Below are positions 35,557 to 45,312 of a stretch of 64,000 nt of DNA, piece after piece. This DNA comes from Pseudomonas sp. NFR16 (GTDB lineage Bacteria > Pseudomonadota > Gammaproteobacteria > Pseudomonadales > Pseudomonadaceae). Position numbers and translations under genes: made by a program. The first letter of the stretch is position 1; each line of letters begins with the position of its first letter. The notes below the pieces were generated by a model that worked only from the letters and a program-made list of their open reading frames with translations, was not told the DNA's origin and did no database searches. Location: the NCBI RefSeq assembly GCF_900108875.1, contig NZ_FNYJ01000006.1:1-64000 (forward strand), read 5' to 3'.

Positions 35557-35670
35557 AGTCACATCCCTCTGCAAAGGACTCCGATGGGAGTATCATCACC
35601 TCTCATCCGCCGGACCTAAAAAATTTTGGTTGACTGCGCGGACCCTTTTTACCCAATGTGGGTTCTATTG

Positions 35671-35698
35671 TTTGTAACACCGATTAGCCGATAGTCAA
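35671..35698 (-). promoter_or_regulatory. Candidate cspD promoter
   Basis: On the minus strand, ttgact (35693-35698) and tacaaa (35671-35676) are 16 bases apart, giving a leader of about 100 bases before cspD. The match to the -10 consensus is moderate. Confidence 0.35.
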
Positions 35699-35778
35699 GG
35701 TCACGCAGCGGTCCAGTTGAAAACCGGTATGACTGCGACTACTTATTTCAATTACGTCCCCTGTGAACCTTCTTTACC

Positions 35779-36141
35779 ATGCATGCAATCAGCAAGATTC
35801 GACTAACATTCAATCAGGATGATCCGCAATCCCATGAGGACGACGCGGCGGGCATCGCTGTACAGGAAGCCAAGCCGACATTGCAGGTGCCACCGATGTA
35901 CAAGGTGGTTTTGTTCAACGATGACTACACCCCGATGGATTTCGTTGTCGAAGTGCTCGAGGTGTTTTTCAACCTGAATCGTGAGCTGGCCACCAAGGTC
36001 ATGCTGGCCGTCCATACAGAGGGACGGGCAGTCTGTGGATTGTTTACCCGCGACATCGCCGAGACCAAGGCAATGCAGGTCAACCAATACGCCAGGGAAA
36101 GCCAGCATCCGCTACTCTGTGAGATCGAGAAGGACGGTTAA
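35779..36141 (+). CDS. clpS: ClpAP adaptor ClpS
   Basis: The 120-residue adaptor recognises N-degron substrates (N-terminal Leu, Phe, Trp, Tyr) and hands them to ClpA. The core MYKVVLFNDDYTPMDFVVEVL and the pocket segment HTEGRAVCGLFTRDIAETK are typical. It has the flexible N-terminal extension needed for delivery. It lies 29 bases before clpA and forms an operon with it. The enzymes that make such N-degrons, bpt and aat, are nearby. Confidence 0.96.
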   Translation: MHAISKIRLTFNQDDPQSHEDDAAGIAVQEAKPTLQVPPMYKVVLFNDDYTPMDFVVEVLEVFFNLNRELATKVMLAVHTEGRAVCGLFTRDIAETKAMQVNQYARESQHPLLCEIEKDG

Positions 36142-36170
36142 CGCCGGACACTTGGGTATGAGGTGAAGCT

Positions 36171-38441
36171 ATGTTAAACCGTGAGCTCGAAGTCACCCTC
36201 AATTTGGCTTTCAAAGAGGCCCGCTCCAAACGTCATGAATTCATGACGGTCGAGCACCTCCTGCTGGCCCTATTGGACAATGAGGCTGCCGCCACTGTTC
36301 TGCGTGCCTGCGGCGCAAACCTCGACAAACTCAAACACGACCTTCAGGAGTTCATCGACTCCACCACGCCGCTGATTCCCGTACACGACGAGGATCGCGA
36401 GACCCAACCCACTCTGGGCTTCCAGCGTGTGCTGCAACGTGCCGTGTTTCACGTGCAGAGTTCCGGCAAGCGTGAAGTCACCGGCGCCAACGTGCTGGTG
36501 GCAATTTTCAGTGAACAGGAAAGTCAGGCGGTGTTTCTGCTCAAGCAGCAGAGCGTTGCCCGTATCGATGTCGTCAACTACATCGCTCATGGCATTTCCA
36601 AGGTGCCTGGGCATGGCGATCACTCTGAAGGTGAGCAAGATATGCAGGACGACGAGGGCGGTGAGTCTTCTTCCTCAGGCAATCCTCTGGATGCCTATGC
36701 CAGCAACCTGAATGAACTGGCCCGTCAGGGCCGCATCGATCCGTTGGTGGGCCGTGAGCTTGAGGTCGAGCGCGTCGCTCAGATTCTCGCGCGCCGTCGC
36801 AAAAACAACCCGTTGCTGGTCGGTGAGGCCGGCGTCGGCAAGACCGCCATCGCCGAAGGCCTGGCCAAACGCATCGTCGACAACCAGGTGCCGGATCTGC
36901 TGGCCAACAGTGTCGTCTATTCGCTTGATCTGGGCGCCCTGCTGGCGGGGACCAAATACCGTGGTGATTTCGAGAAGCGCTTCAAGGCGCTGCTGGGCGA
37001 GTTGAAGAAGCGCCCGCAGGCGATCCTGTTCATCGATGAAATCCACACCATCATCGGCGCCGGTGCTGCATCGGGCGGGGTGATGGATGCGTCCAACCTG
37101 CTCAAACCGCTGCTGTCTTCGGGTGATATCCGTTGCATCGGTTCGACCACGTTCCAGGAATTCCGCGGCATCTTCGAAAAAGACCGCGCGCTGGCCCGTC
37201 GCTTCCAGAAGGTCGACGTGTCCGAGCCTTCGGTCGAGGACACCATCGGCATTCTGCGTGGGCTCAAAGGCCGCTTCGAGCAGCACCACAACATCGAGTA
37301 CAGCGACGAAGCCCTGCGCGCAGCGGCCGAACTCGCGTCGCGCTACATCAATGATCGTCACATGCCCGACAAGGCCATTGACGTGATCGACGAGGCGGGT
37401 GCTTTCCAGCGTCTGCAGCCTGCGGAAATGCGCGTCAAGCGCATCGACGTGGCTCAGGTCGAGGACATCGTCGCCAAGATCGCGCGGATTCCGCCTAAAC
37501 ACGTCAACAGTTCCGATAAGGAGCTGCTGCGTAACCTTGAACGCGATCTGAAGCTCACGGTCTTTGGTCAGGATGCGGCGATCGATTCGCTGTCGACGGC
37601 GATCAAGCTGTCGCGAGCCGGCCTGAAGTCGCCAGACAAGCCTGTCGGTTCGTTCCTGTTCGCAGGTCCGACCGGTGTCGGTAAAACCGAAGCGGCGCGT
37701 CAATTGGCGAAAGCGCTGGGTATCGAGCTGGTTCGTTTCGACATGTCCGAATACATGGAGCGCCACACCGTGTCGCGTCTGATCGGTGCGCCGCCGGGCT
37801 ATGTCGGTTTCGACCAGGGCGGTCTGTTGACCGAGGCGATCACCAAGCAACCGCATTGCGTGCTGCTGCTCGACGAGATCGAGAAGGCGCATCCGGAAGT
37901 CTTCAACCTGCTGCTGCAGGTGATGGACCACGGTACGCTCACCGATAACAACGGCCGCAAGGCGGACTTCCGCAATGTGATCGTGATCATGACCACCAAC
38001 GCCGGTGCCGAGACCGCTGCGCGTGCTTCGATCGGTTTCACCCATCAGGACCACTCGTCCGATGCGATGGAAGTCATCAAGAAAAGCTTCACGCCGGAAT
38101 TCCGCAACCGCCTGGACACCATCATTCAATTCGGTCGCCTCAGTCACGAGGTCATCAAAAGCGTGGTGGACAAGTTCCTTACCGAACTTCAGGCGCAACT
38201 GGAAGACAAGCGTGTGCTGCTCGAGGTGACCGATGCGGCCAGAAGCTATCTGGCGGAAGGCGGTTACGACGCGGCCATGGGCGCGCGTCCGATGGCACGT
38301 CTGATCCAGGACAAGATCAAGCGTCCACTGGCCGAGGAAATTCTCTTCGGCGAGTTGTCCGAGCATGGCGGTGTGGTACACATCGACTACAAGGACGGCG
38401 AGATCACGTTCGATTACGAGACCACGGCGGAAATGGCCTGA
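36171..38441 (+). CDS. clpA: ATP-dependent Clp protease ATPase ClpA
   Basis: The 756-residue AAA+ unfoldase of ClpAP has an N domain (1-145), then a first ATPase module with Walker A GEAGVGKTAIAE and Walker B ILFIDEIHT. The second module has GPTGVGKTEAARQ and VLLLDEIEKAH. The ClpP-binding loop tip is IGF in ASIGFTHQD. ClpS binds the N domain. It is in an operon with clpS and is followed by a strong terminator. Confidence 0.97.
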   Translation: MLNRELEVTLNLAFKEARSKRHEFMTVEHLLLALLDNEAAATVLRACGANLDKLKHDLQEFIDSTTPLIPVHDEDRETQPTLGFQRVLQRAVFHVQSSGKREVTGANVLVAIFSEQESQAVFLLKQQSVARIDVVNYIAHGISKVPGHGDHSEGEQDMQDDEGGESSSSGNPLDAYASNLNELARQGRIDPLVGRELEVERVAQILARRRKNNPLLVGEAGVGKTAIAEGLAKRIVDNQVPDLLANSVVYSLDLGALLAGTKYRGDFEKRFKALLGELKKRPQAILFIDEIHTIIGAGAASGGVMDASNLLKPLLSSGDIRCIGSTTFQEFRGIFEKDRALARRFQKVDVSEPSVEDTIGILRGLKGRFEQHHNIEYSDEALRAAAELASRYINDRHMPDKAIDVIDEAGAFQRLQPAEMRVKRIDVAQVEDIVAKIARIPPKHVNSSDKELLRNLERDLKLTVFGQDAAIDSLSTAIKLSRAGLKSPDKPVGSFLFAGPTGVGKTEAARQLAKALGIELVRFDMSEYMERHTVSRLIGAPPGYVGFDQGGLLTEAITKQPHCVLLLDEIEKAHPEVFNLLLQVMDHGTLTDNNGRKADFRNVIVIMTTNAGAETAARASIGFTHQDHSSDAMEVIKKSFTPEFRNRLDTIIQFGRLSHEVIKSVVDKFLTELQAQLEDKRVLLEVTDAARSYLAEGGYDAAMGARPMARLIQDKIKRPLAEEILFGELSEHGGVVHIDYKDGEITFDYETTAEMA

Positions 38442-38463
38442 CGTTTCATCGCGATAGAGCAAA

Positions 38464-38490
38464 CAGGCGCCGACTCAGGCGCCTTTTTGT
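38464..38490 (+). terminator. Terminator of clpSA
   Basis: aggcgcc / ggcgcct with a five- to six-base loop is followed by tttttgtt, 23 bases after the clpA stop. Confidence 0.87.
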
Positions 38491-38503
38491 TGCCTGCGAT
38501 AAA

Positions 38504-38597
38504 CTGTAGGAGCGCGCTTGCCCGCGATGGCGTCGTATCAGTTAAGGCATACGTGTCAGAAAGCCAGTAATCGCGGGCAGGCGCGCTCCTGCACAGG
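38504..38597. repeat. Inverted REP-type pair
   Basis: ctgtaggagcgcgcttgccc (near 38504-38523) is matched in opposite orientation by gggcaggcgcgctcctgcac (near 38575-38594). It fills the space between the clpA and infA terminators. Confidence 0.7.
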
Positions 38598-38620
38598 GTG
38601 CTGTGCTTAAGCTGTGCCAA

Positions 38621-38654
38621 CAAAAACGCCCGGCATGTGCCGGGCGTTTTTGTT
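38621..38654. terminator. Terminator of infA, bidirectional
   Basis: caaaaacgcccggc / gccgggcgtttttg has a short loop and T runs on either strand. It lies nine bases beyond the infA stop. Confidence 0.9.
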
Positions 38655-38662
38655 AAGACCTG

Positions 38663-38881
38663 TTAGCGGGCGCGGTAAGTGATGCGCCCTTTGCTCAAGT
38701 CGTAGGGCGTCAGCTCAACGCGGACCTTATCGCCGGTAAGAATACGAATGTAGTTCTTGCGCATCTTGCCGGAGATGTGCGCGGTTACGACGTGCCCATT
38801 TTCCAACTCCACACGGAACATGGTGTTGGGCAGGGTGTCGACGACAGTGCCTTCCATTTCGAAGCTGTCTTCTTTCGACAT
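38663..38881 (-). CDS. infA: Translation initiation factor IF-1
   Basis: The 72-residue S1/OB-fold protein occupies the ribosomal A site during initiation. The sequence ([20 protein letters not shown] and [21 protein letters not shown]) is the standard gammaproteobacterial IF-1. It belongs to the conserved clpA-infA-bpt-aat neighbourhood. Confidence 0.97.
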
Positions 38882-38982
38882 GCAGTAAAGCCCTCGGTAT
38901 CCAATGAATGGCCCGGTGCAAACGGCAGCCAGGCAAAAGCGGGCTGCATTGTGCCCGAAAAGTGGGGGTCAAGCCAAGGGCT

Positions 38983-39690
38983 TCAGTAAAGAGTGACCCA
39001 TCTTTGATTGGTCAGCAGCTCGATCGGTCGATATTGAGTCTTGTAGTTCATCTTTTTGCAGTTCTTGATCCAGTAACCCAGATACACGGCGTGCAACTGC
39101 AGGCGCGCGGCTTCGGCGATTTGCCAGAGAATCGCGTAACGGCCAAGACTGCGCCGCTCTTCGGACGGCTCGTAAAAGGTATAGACGGCTGACAGTCCGT
39201 TGGGCAGCAGGTCCGTGACCGCGACGGCGAGGAGCCGACCTTCCACGCGGAATTCGTAAAACCGCGAGAACGGCAGGTCGCGCACCAGAAACGTCGAGAA
39301 CTGGTCACGACTGGGCGGGTACATGTCGCCATCGGCATGGCGTTGCTCGATGTAACGCTGATAGAGGTCGAAGTATTCCTCACTGAAATGAGGCTTGGTG
39401 CTGGTGACTTCGATGTCGGCGTTGCGCTTGAAAATGCGTTTTTGCTGGCGATCGGGAACGAACAGTCCTACGGGAATGCGCGCAGGCACGCAGGCGCTGC
39501 AATTCTGGCAGTGCGGGCGGTAGAGATGGTCGCCACTGCGGCGAAACCCCATGTCGGAGAGGTCGGCGTAGACCTGAACATCCATCGGCTGGCTGGGATC
39601 GAGAAACAGCGTGGTGGCTTGTTCCTCGGGCAGGTAGCTGCAGGAGTGGGGTTGAGTGGCATAGAACTTAAGCCGCGCCAGCTCGGTCAT
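38983..39690 (-). CDS. bpt: Leucyltransferase Bpt (aspartate/glutamate leucyltransferase)
   Basis: The 235-residue enzyme transfers leucine from Leu-tRNA to N-terminal Asp or Glu, creating N-degrons for ClpS/ClpAP. The N-terminal cysteine motif (CSYLP and CQNCSACVP) and the GNAT-like C-terminal part (YTFYEPSEERRSLGRYAILWQI) match the ATE/Bpt family. I start at ATGACCGAGCTGGC; a TTG two codons upstream is possible. It lies 47 bases after aat and is likely cotranscribed with it. Confidence 0.94.
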   Translation of the reverse strand: MTELARLKFYATQPHSCSYLPEEQATTLFLDPSQPMDVQVYADLSDMGFRRSGDHLYRPHCQNCSACVPARIPVGLFVPDRQQKRIFKRNADIEVTSTKPHFSEEYFDLYQRYIEQRHADGDMYPPSRDQFSTFLVRDLPFSRFYEFRVEGRLLAVAVTDLLPNGLSAVYTFYEPSEERRSLGRYAILWQIAEAARLQLHAVYLGYWIKNCKKMNYKTQYRPIELLTNQRWVTLY

Positions 39691-39737
39691 GATCAACCCT
39701 CGAGAAAAACTTTAGATAAGAGTGTATGCCAGGCGAA

Positions 39738-40427
39738 TCAAAATCGCCTAGGTAGCCAGTCGGCGGAAGTCTCCGCGTCCAGGTGTCCGTGCAGATATTC
39801 GGCGAAGCTCTGGCGCGGGATCGAGCGAGCGCCCAGGCTTTGCAGGTGCTGCGTCGGCATCTGACAATCGATCAGCACGAAGCCCCACTGCCGCAAGTGG
39901 TCGACCAGCGTGACGAAACCCACCTTCGAGGCGTTGTCGGCCCGGCTGAACATCGACTCACCGAAAAACAGCTGCCCCATCGCCAGCCCGTATAGCCCGC
40001 CGACCAGCCGCTGCCCATCCCAGACTTCAACGCTGTGAGCGAATCCCCGCGCGTGCAGTTCAATATAAGCAGCCTGCATGGAGCCTGTGATCCACGTGCC
40101 GTCGGCGTAGTCGCGAGGCTCGGCGCAGGCCTGAATCACCGCGGCGAAATCCTGATCGAACGTCACTTGATAGCGTTGCTGGCGCAGAACCTTGTTCAAG
40201 CTGCGCGAGACGTGCAATTCCTCGGGAAACAAAACGGTGCGCGGGTCCGGCGACCACCAGAGGATCGGCTGGCCTTGCTGATACCAGGGAAAGCAGCCGT
40301 GCCGATAGGCCTGAACAAGCCGGTCGGCTGACAGGTCTCCACCCGCGGCGAGCAAGCCGTTGGGTTCGCGAGTGGCTTTCTCCAGCGCAGGGAATTCAAG
40401 ATTGTCGCGTTGTAACCAGGTCAGCAT
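39738..40427 (-). CDS. aat: Leucyl/phenylalanyl-tRNA-protein transferase
   Basis: The 229-residue enzyme attaches Leu or Phe to proteins starting with Lys or Arg, marking them for ClpS/ClpAP. The segments LLAAGGDLSADRLVQAYRHG, FPWY and WWSPDPR are diagnostic, as are VGGLYGLAMGQLFFGESMFS and LIDCQM. It is upstream of bpt on the same strand. Confidence 0.95.
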   Translation of the reverse strand: MLTWLQRDNLEFPALEKATREPNGLLAAGGDLSADRLVQAYRHGCFPWYQQGQPILWWSPDPRTVLFPEELHVSRSLNKVLRQQRYQVTFDQDFAAVIQACAEPRDYADGTWITGSMQAAYIELHARGFAHSVEVWDGQRLVGGLYGLAMGQLFFGESMFSRADNASKVGFVTLVDHLRQWGFVLIDCQMPTQHLQSLGARSIPRQSFAEYLHGHLDAETSADWLPRRF

Positions 40428-40865
40428 GGCGTCGAGACTTTACGAGAGGGGAGGGGAGAGTGCGCGGGTGTGCAACTCCAGGCCATCAGCGCGGTCACAG
40501 GCGGTTGACCGTCGCAGCATCGAACGGGTGTCGGGGAGATTTTAACGCTTCGCATCAGGCATGGCCGTTGGACAGTAGTGTGGGGTGAGAGCAAGACGTC
40601 ATAACCCTTTGTCGGCAAAGAAAATGCGTGCTCGAATCATCTGTTGTCATCCAGGCTTGAAGATCTGCAAGGCCCACGCCAGACTAACGTGGCGTAGGGC
40701 GTGCAAATCCGTACAATGCCCGTTGTTGTTTAACCTTTTTTCAAGTTACCTGTCGAGTGCGTGTTCAACCTCACCGTTGTTCCCGACGCCGTTCAGGGAT
40801 CGGTCAGCACTATTCGTATAGTCAACCATCAGATGTTCGCGCTTGCGCGCAGGAATTGAAGCGTT
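40428..40865. other. Gene-free interval between aat and ftsK
   Basis: This is the divergent promoter region for aat and ftsK. I see no gene. In P. aeruginosa, by recalled order, trxB1 lies between aat and ftsK; it is absent here. No clear -10/-35 pair stood out. Confidence 0.5.
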
Positions 40866-43271
40866 TTGAAGAAATCCACCGCAGCACCCATCCCCGTTCC
40901 GCTCTGGCGGCAGCATTTGCACTACCGACTCAAGGAAGGTGCGCTGATCGCGTTCGGCGCCTTGTGCCTGTATCTGATGATGGCCTTGTTGACCTACGAT
41001 CAGGCCGATCCGGGCTGGAGCCATACCAGCAGCTCTGTTCAGGTGCAGAACGCTGCCGGTCGTGCCGGCGCGTTCTCCGCCGACATCCTCTTCATGGTGC
41101 TGGGCTACTTTGCCTACATCTTTCCGTTGTTGCTGGGTGTGAAAGCGTATCAGGTGTTCCGCCAGCGCCATGACCCGTGGCAGTGGAGCGGCTGGCTGTT
41201 TTCCTGGCGCCTCATCGGCCTGGTGTTTCTGGTCCTGGCCGGCGCGGCGCTGGCGCATATCCATTTCCATTCCGCCTCGGGTCTGCCGGGTTCTGCGGGT
41301 GGCGTGCTGGGCGAAGTGCTGGGCGATCTGGCCAAGCGCGCGCTGAATGTTCAGGGCAGCACGCTGCTGTTCATCGCACTGTTTCTGTTCGGCCTGACCG
41401 TATTCACCGATCTGTCCTGGTTCAAGGTGATGGACACCACCGGCAAGATCACGCTGGACCTCGTCGAGTTGTTCCAGGGTGCGATCAATCGCTGGTGGAC
41501 GGCGCGCAATGAACGCAAGCAGATGGTCGCCCAATTGCGCGAAGTCGACATGCGTGTCGACGAGGTGGTGGCGCCCGTCGCACCGGACCGACGCGAGCAG
41601 GCGAAGGCCAAAGAGCGTCTGATCGAACGCGAACAGGCACTGAGTGAACACATGACCGCCCGTGAAAAGCATGTGCCTGCGGTCATTGCTCCCGCACCGG
41701 TCCGCCCGCCCGAGCCAAGCAAGCGCGTGCAGAAAGAGAAACAGGCGCCGCTGTTCGTCGACAGCGCCGTGGAAGGCACGTTGCCACCGATCTCGATCCT
41801 CGATCCGGCGGAAAAGAAACAGCTCAATTATTCGCCCGAATCGCTGGCAGCCGTTGGTCATTTGCTGGAAATCAAGCTCAAGGAGTTTGGCGTCGAGGTC
41901 TCGGTGGACTCGATTCACCCCGGCCCTGTGATCACCCGCTACGAGATTCAGCCCGCGGCCGGTGTGAAGGTCAGCCGCATCGCCAACCTGGCGAAGGATC
42001 TGGCGCGTTCGCTGGCAGTGACCAGCGTGCGGGTGGTCGAGGTGATTCCGGGCAAGACCACGGTCGGCATCGAAATCCCTAACGAAGACCGCCAGATCGT
42101 GCGGTTTTCCGAGGTGCTGTCGACGCCGGAGTACGACAATTTCAAATCGCCGGTCACGCTGGCGCTGGGCCACGACATCGGCGGCAAGCCGATCATCACC
42201 GACCTGGCCAAGATGCCGCACTTGCTGGTGGCCGGTACGACCGGTTCCGGTAAGTCGGTGGGCGTGAACGCGATGATTCTGTCGATTCTGTTCAAGTCAG
42301 GCCCCGAAGACGCCAAGCTGATCATGATCGACCCGAAAATGCTCGAGCTGTCGATCTATGAAGGCATTCCGCATCTGCTGTGTCCGGTGGTCACCGACAT
42401 GAAAGACGCCGCCAACGCCCTGCGCTGGTCGGTGGCGGAAATGGAACGTCGCTACAAACTGATGGCCAAGATGGGCGTGCGTAACCTGTCGGGCTTCAAC
42501 CACAAGATCAAGGAAGCGGAAGAGGCGGGCACTCCGATTGCCGATCCGTTGTACCACCGCGAAAGCATTCACGACGAAGCGCCGCTGCTGACCAAGCTGC
42601 CGACCATCGTCGTGGTGGTCGACGAATTCGCCGACATGATGATGATCGTCGGCAAGAAGGTCGAAGAGCTGATCGCCCGGATCGCCCAGAAGGCCCGTGC
42701 CGCCGGTATTCACCTGATTCTGGCGACCCAGCGTCCTTCCGTTGACGTGATCACGGGTCTGATCAAGGCCAACATTCCAACGCGCATGGCGTTCCAGGTG
42801 TCGAGCAAGATCGACTCGCGCACGATCATCGACCAGGGCGGCGCCGAGCAGTTGCTGGGTCACGGTGACATGCTTTACATGCCGCCAGGCACCAGCCTGC
42901 CGATCCGGGTTCATGGCGCCTTCGTTTCCGACGATGAAGTGCATCGCGTCGTCGAAGCCTGGAAACTGCGCGGCACCCCGCAATACAACGACGACATCCT
43001 CAACGGTGTCGAAGAGGCGGGCAGTGGGTTTGAAGGTGGCGGCGGCGGTGGCGACGGTGATGACAGCGAAAGCGACGCGCTGTACGACGAGGCGGTCAAG
43101 TTCGTGCTGGAAAGCCGTCGCGCGTCGATCTCCGCGGTTCAGCGCAAACTGAAAATCGGCTATAACCGCGCCGCGCGCATGATTGAAGCCATGGAAATGG
43201 CCGGCGTCGTGACAGCGATGAACACCAACGGCTCGCGGGAAGTGATTGCACCAGCCCCCATGCGTGACTGA
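40866..43271 (+). CDS. ftsK: DNA translocase FtsK
   Basis: The 801-residue septal translocase moves chromosome dimers toward dif for XerCD. Four or five N-terminal membrane helices (about 25-180) anchor it at the division site. A short linker follows, then the RecA-like motor with Walker A GTTGSGKSVGVNA and Walker B IVVVVDEFADMMM. The C-terminal gamma winged helix (SISAVQRKLKIGYNRAARMIE) reads KOPS sites. The start is TTG (encoding MKKSTAAP), as commonly annotated in Pseudomonas. Confidence 0.96.
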   Translation: MKKSTAAPIPVPLWRQHLHYRLKEGALIAFGALCLYLMMALLTYDQADPGWSHTSSSVQVQNAAGRAGAFSADILFMVLGYFAYIFPLLLGVKAYQVFRQRHDPWQWSGWLFSWRLIGLVFLVLAGAALAHIHFHSASGLPGSAGGVLGEVLGDLAKRALNVQGSTLLFIALFLFGLTVFTDLSWFKVMDTTGKITLDLVELFQGAINRWWTARNERKQMVAQLREVDMRVDEVVAPVAPDRREQAKAKERLIEREQALSEHMTAREKHVPAVIAPAPVRPPEPSKRVQKEKQAPLFVDSAVEGTLPPISILDPAEKKQLNYSPESLAAVGHLLEIKLKEFGVEVSVDSIHPGPVITRYEIQPAAGVKVSRIANLAKDLARSLAVTSVRVVEVIPGKTTVGIEIPNEDRQIVRFSEVLSTPEYDNFKSPVTLALGHDIGGKPIITDLAKMPHLLVAGTTGSGKSVGVNAMILSILFKSGPEDAKLIMIDPKMLELSIYEGIPHLLCPVVTDMKDAANALRWSVAEMERRYKLMAKMGVRNLSGFNHKIKEAEEAGTPIADPLYHRESIHDEAPLLTKLPTIVVVVDEFADMMMIVGKKVEELIARIAQKARAAGIHLILATQRPSVDVITGLIKANIPTRMAFQVSSKIDSRTIIDQGGAEQLLGHGDMLYMPPGTSLPIRVHGAFVSDDEVHRVVEAWKLRGTPQYNDDILNGVEEAGSGFEGGGGGGDGDDSESDALYDEAVKFVLESRRASISAVQRKLKIGYNRAARMIEAMEMAGVVTAMNTNGSREVIAPAPMRD

Positions 43272-43292
43272 CACTTTACGTCACGAGTGACT

Positions 43293-43317
43293 GGACGGCG
43301 CCACCATGGCGCCGTCC
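43293..43317 (+). other. Strong hairpin between ftsK and lolA
   Basis: ggacggcgcca / tggcgccgtcc forms an 11-bp perfect stem with a 3-base loop. It is followed by ggcttt rather than a long T run, so it may be a weak terminator or an attenuator that lets some ftsK transcription continue into lolA. Confidence 0.55.
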
Positions 43318-43346
43318 GGCTTTAACTGAACTCAAAGAGGAATCCC

Positions 43347-43970
43347 ATGCGTCTTATCCGCATGCTGTTGGCATCTGCACTGGCTTTTTCCGCTATTCCG
43401 GCCCACGCCGACGCCAGGGACGTGGCGCGCCTGACTCAGTTGCTGGAAAACTCTAAAACCCTCTCCGGCAACTTTTCCCAGTTGACCCTTGACGGCGGCG
43501 GTACCCAGTTGCAGGAAACCACCGGTGATTTGGTCTTGCAGCGCCCGGGCCTGTTCTACTGGCACACCAATGCGCCGCAGGAACAGACCATGGTGTCCGA
43601 CGGCAAGAAGGTCACGCTGTGGGACCCGGATCTTGAGCAGGCCACCATCAAGACCCTCGATCAGCGCCTGACCCAGACCCCGGCCCTGCTGCTGTCCGGC
43701 GACGTCTCGAAAATCAGCGAAAGCTTCGACATCACGGCCAAGGAGGCAGGCGGCGTGATCGACTTCGTGCTCAAGCCCAAATCCAAAGACACCCTGTTCG
43801 ACAACCTGCGCCTGTCGTTTCGCAACGGCATGATCAATGACATGCAGCTGATCGACAGCGTGGGCCAGCGCACCAATATCCTGTTCACTGGCGTCAAGGC
43901 GAACGAGCCTGTCGCGGCGAGCAAATTCCAGTTCCAGATCCCGAAAGGCGCTGACGTCATTCAGGAATAA
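43347..43970 (+). CDS. lolA: Outer-membrane lipoprotein carrier protein LolA
   Basis: The 207-residue periplasmic chaperone carries lipoproteins from LolCDE to LolB. A signal peptide (cleaved after AHA, residue 21) is followed by the LolA beta fold (LSGNFSQ, RPGLFYWHT, LWDPDLEQATIK). AGAGG precedes the ATG. It lies in the conserved ftsK-lolA-rarA-serS order. Confidence 0.95.
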   Translation: MRLIRMLLASALAFSAIPAHADARDVARLTQLLENSKTLSGNFSQLTLDGGGTQLQETTGDLVLQRPGLFYWHTNAPQEQTMVSDGKKVTLWDPDLEQATIKTLDQRLTQTPALLLSGDVSKISESFDITAKEAGGVIDFVLKPKSKDTLFDNLRLSFRNGMINDMQLIDSVGQRTNILFTGVKANEPVAASKFQFQIPKGADVIQE

Positions 43971-43989
43971 GAGGTTTCAACGGTCGTTC

Positions 43990-45312
43990 ATGGATCTGTT
44001 CAGCAGTGAGCCGATAGCCCAGCCTCTGGCCGCGCGTTTGCGTGCGACCAATCTGGATGAGTATGTCGGTCAGCAACATCTGCTCGCCCATGGCAAGCCC
44101 TTGCGCGAAGCGCTGGAGCAGGGCGCGCTGCACTCCATGATTTTCTGGGGGCCGCCGGGCGTGGGCAAAACCACGCTGGCGCGCCTGCTGGCCAAGGTCT
44201 CGGACGCGCATTTCGAAACGGTGTCGGCCGTGCTGGCGGGTGTTAAAGAGATTCGCCAGGCCGTCGAAGTCGCCAAGCAGCAGGCAGGCCAGTACGGTCG
44301 CCGCACCATTCTGTTCGTCGACGAAGTGCACCGGTTCAACAAGTCGCAACAGGACGCTTTTCTCCCGTACGTGGAAGACGGCACGCTGATCTTCATCGGT
44401 GCCACCACTGAGAACCCCTCGTTCGAACTCAACAACGCGTTGCTGTCCCGCGCCCGTGTGTATGTGCTCAAAAGCCTTGATGAAGCGGCGTTGCGTCAAC
44501 TGGTCAATCGCGCATTGACCGAGGACCGTGGGCTGGGCAATCGTCATCTGACCCTGGGCGATGAAGCTTTCAGCACGCTGCTGGCCGCAGCCGACGGTGA
44601 TGGCCGACGCATGCTCAACCTGTTGGAGAACGCCTCCGACCTGGCCGAAGACGGCAGCGAAATCGAACCGCAGTTGCTGGCGAGCCTGCTGGGCGACAGC
44701 CGTCGTCGTTTCGACAAGGGCGGGGAAGCCTTCTACGACCAGATTTCGGCCCTGCACAAATCCATTCGCGGTTCCAACCCTGACGCGGCGTTGTACTGGT
44801 TCGCGCGGATGATCGACGGCGGTTGCGATCCGTTGTACCTGGCGCGCCGCGTGGTGCGCATGGCCAGCGAAGACATCGGCAATGCCGATCCTCGCGCGCT
44901 GCCGCTGTGCATGTCGGCGTGGGATGTGCAGGAGCGGCTCGGCAGTCCGGAAGGTGAACTGGCCGTCGCGCAGGCCATCGTCTACCTGGCGTGCGCGCCG
45001 AAAAGCAACGCGGTGTACATGGGCTTTAAGATGGCCATGCGCGAGGCCACCGAGCACGGTTCGCTGGAGGTGCCGCTGCATCTGCGTAACGCGCCGACCA
45101 AGCTGATGAAGCAGTTGGGTTACGGCGAAGAGTATCGCTACGCCCATGATGAGCCTGATGCCTACGCGGCCGGCGAAGACTACTTCCCGCAGGAACTCGA
45201 GCCACGTCAGTATTATCAGCCGGTGCCCCGTGGTCTGGAGCTCAAAATCGGCGAAAAGCTCAAGCACCTGGCTGCGCTCGATCGCGCCAGTCCCCGCCAG
45301 CGGAGAAAATAG
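43990..45312 (+). CDS. rarA: Replication-associated AAA+ ATPase RarA
   Basis: The 440-residue clamp-loader-like ATPase (RarA/MgsA) works at stalled replication forks. Walker A is GPPGVGKTTLARLLA and Walker B is LFVDEVHRFNKSQQDAFL, followed by sensor GATTENPSFELN. The C-terminal tetramerisation part (HKSIRGSNPDAALYWFARM) is present. Its stop overlaps the fluC start by one base. Confidence 0.95.
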   Translation: MDLFSSEPIAQPLAARLRATNLDEYVGQQHLLAHGKPLREALEQGALHSMIFWGPPGVGKTTLARLLAKVSDAHFETVSAVLAGVKEIRQAVEVAKQQAGQYGRRTILFVDEVHRFNKSQQDAFLPYVEDGTLIFIGATTENPSFELNNALLSRARVYVLKSLDEAALRQLVNRALTEDRGLGNRHLTLGDEAFSTLLAAADGDGRRMLNLLENASDLAEDGSEIEPQLLASLLGDSRRRFDKGGEAFYDQISALHKSIRGSNPDAALYWFARMIDGGCDPLYLARRVVRMASEDIGNADPRALPLCMSAWDVQERLGSPEGELAVAQAIVYLACAPKSNAVYMGFKMAMREATEHGSLEVPLHLRNAPTKLMKQLGYGEEYRYAHDEPDAYAAGEDYFPQELEPRQYYQPVPRGLELKIGEKLKHLAALDRASPRQRRK

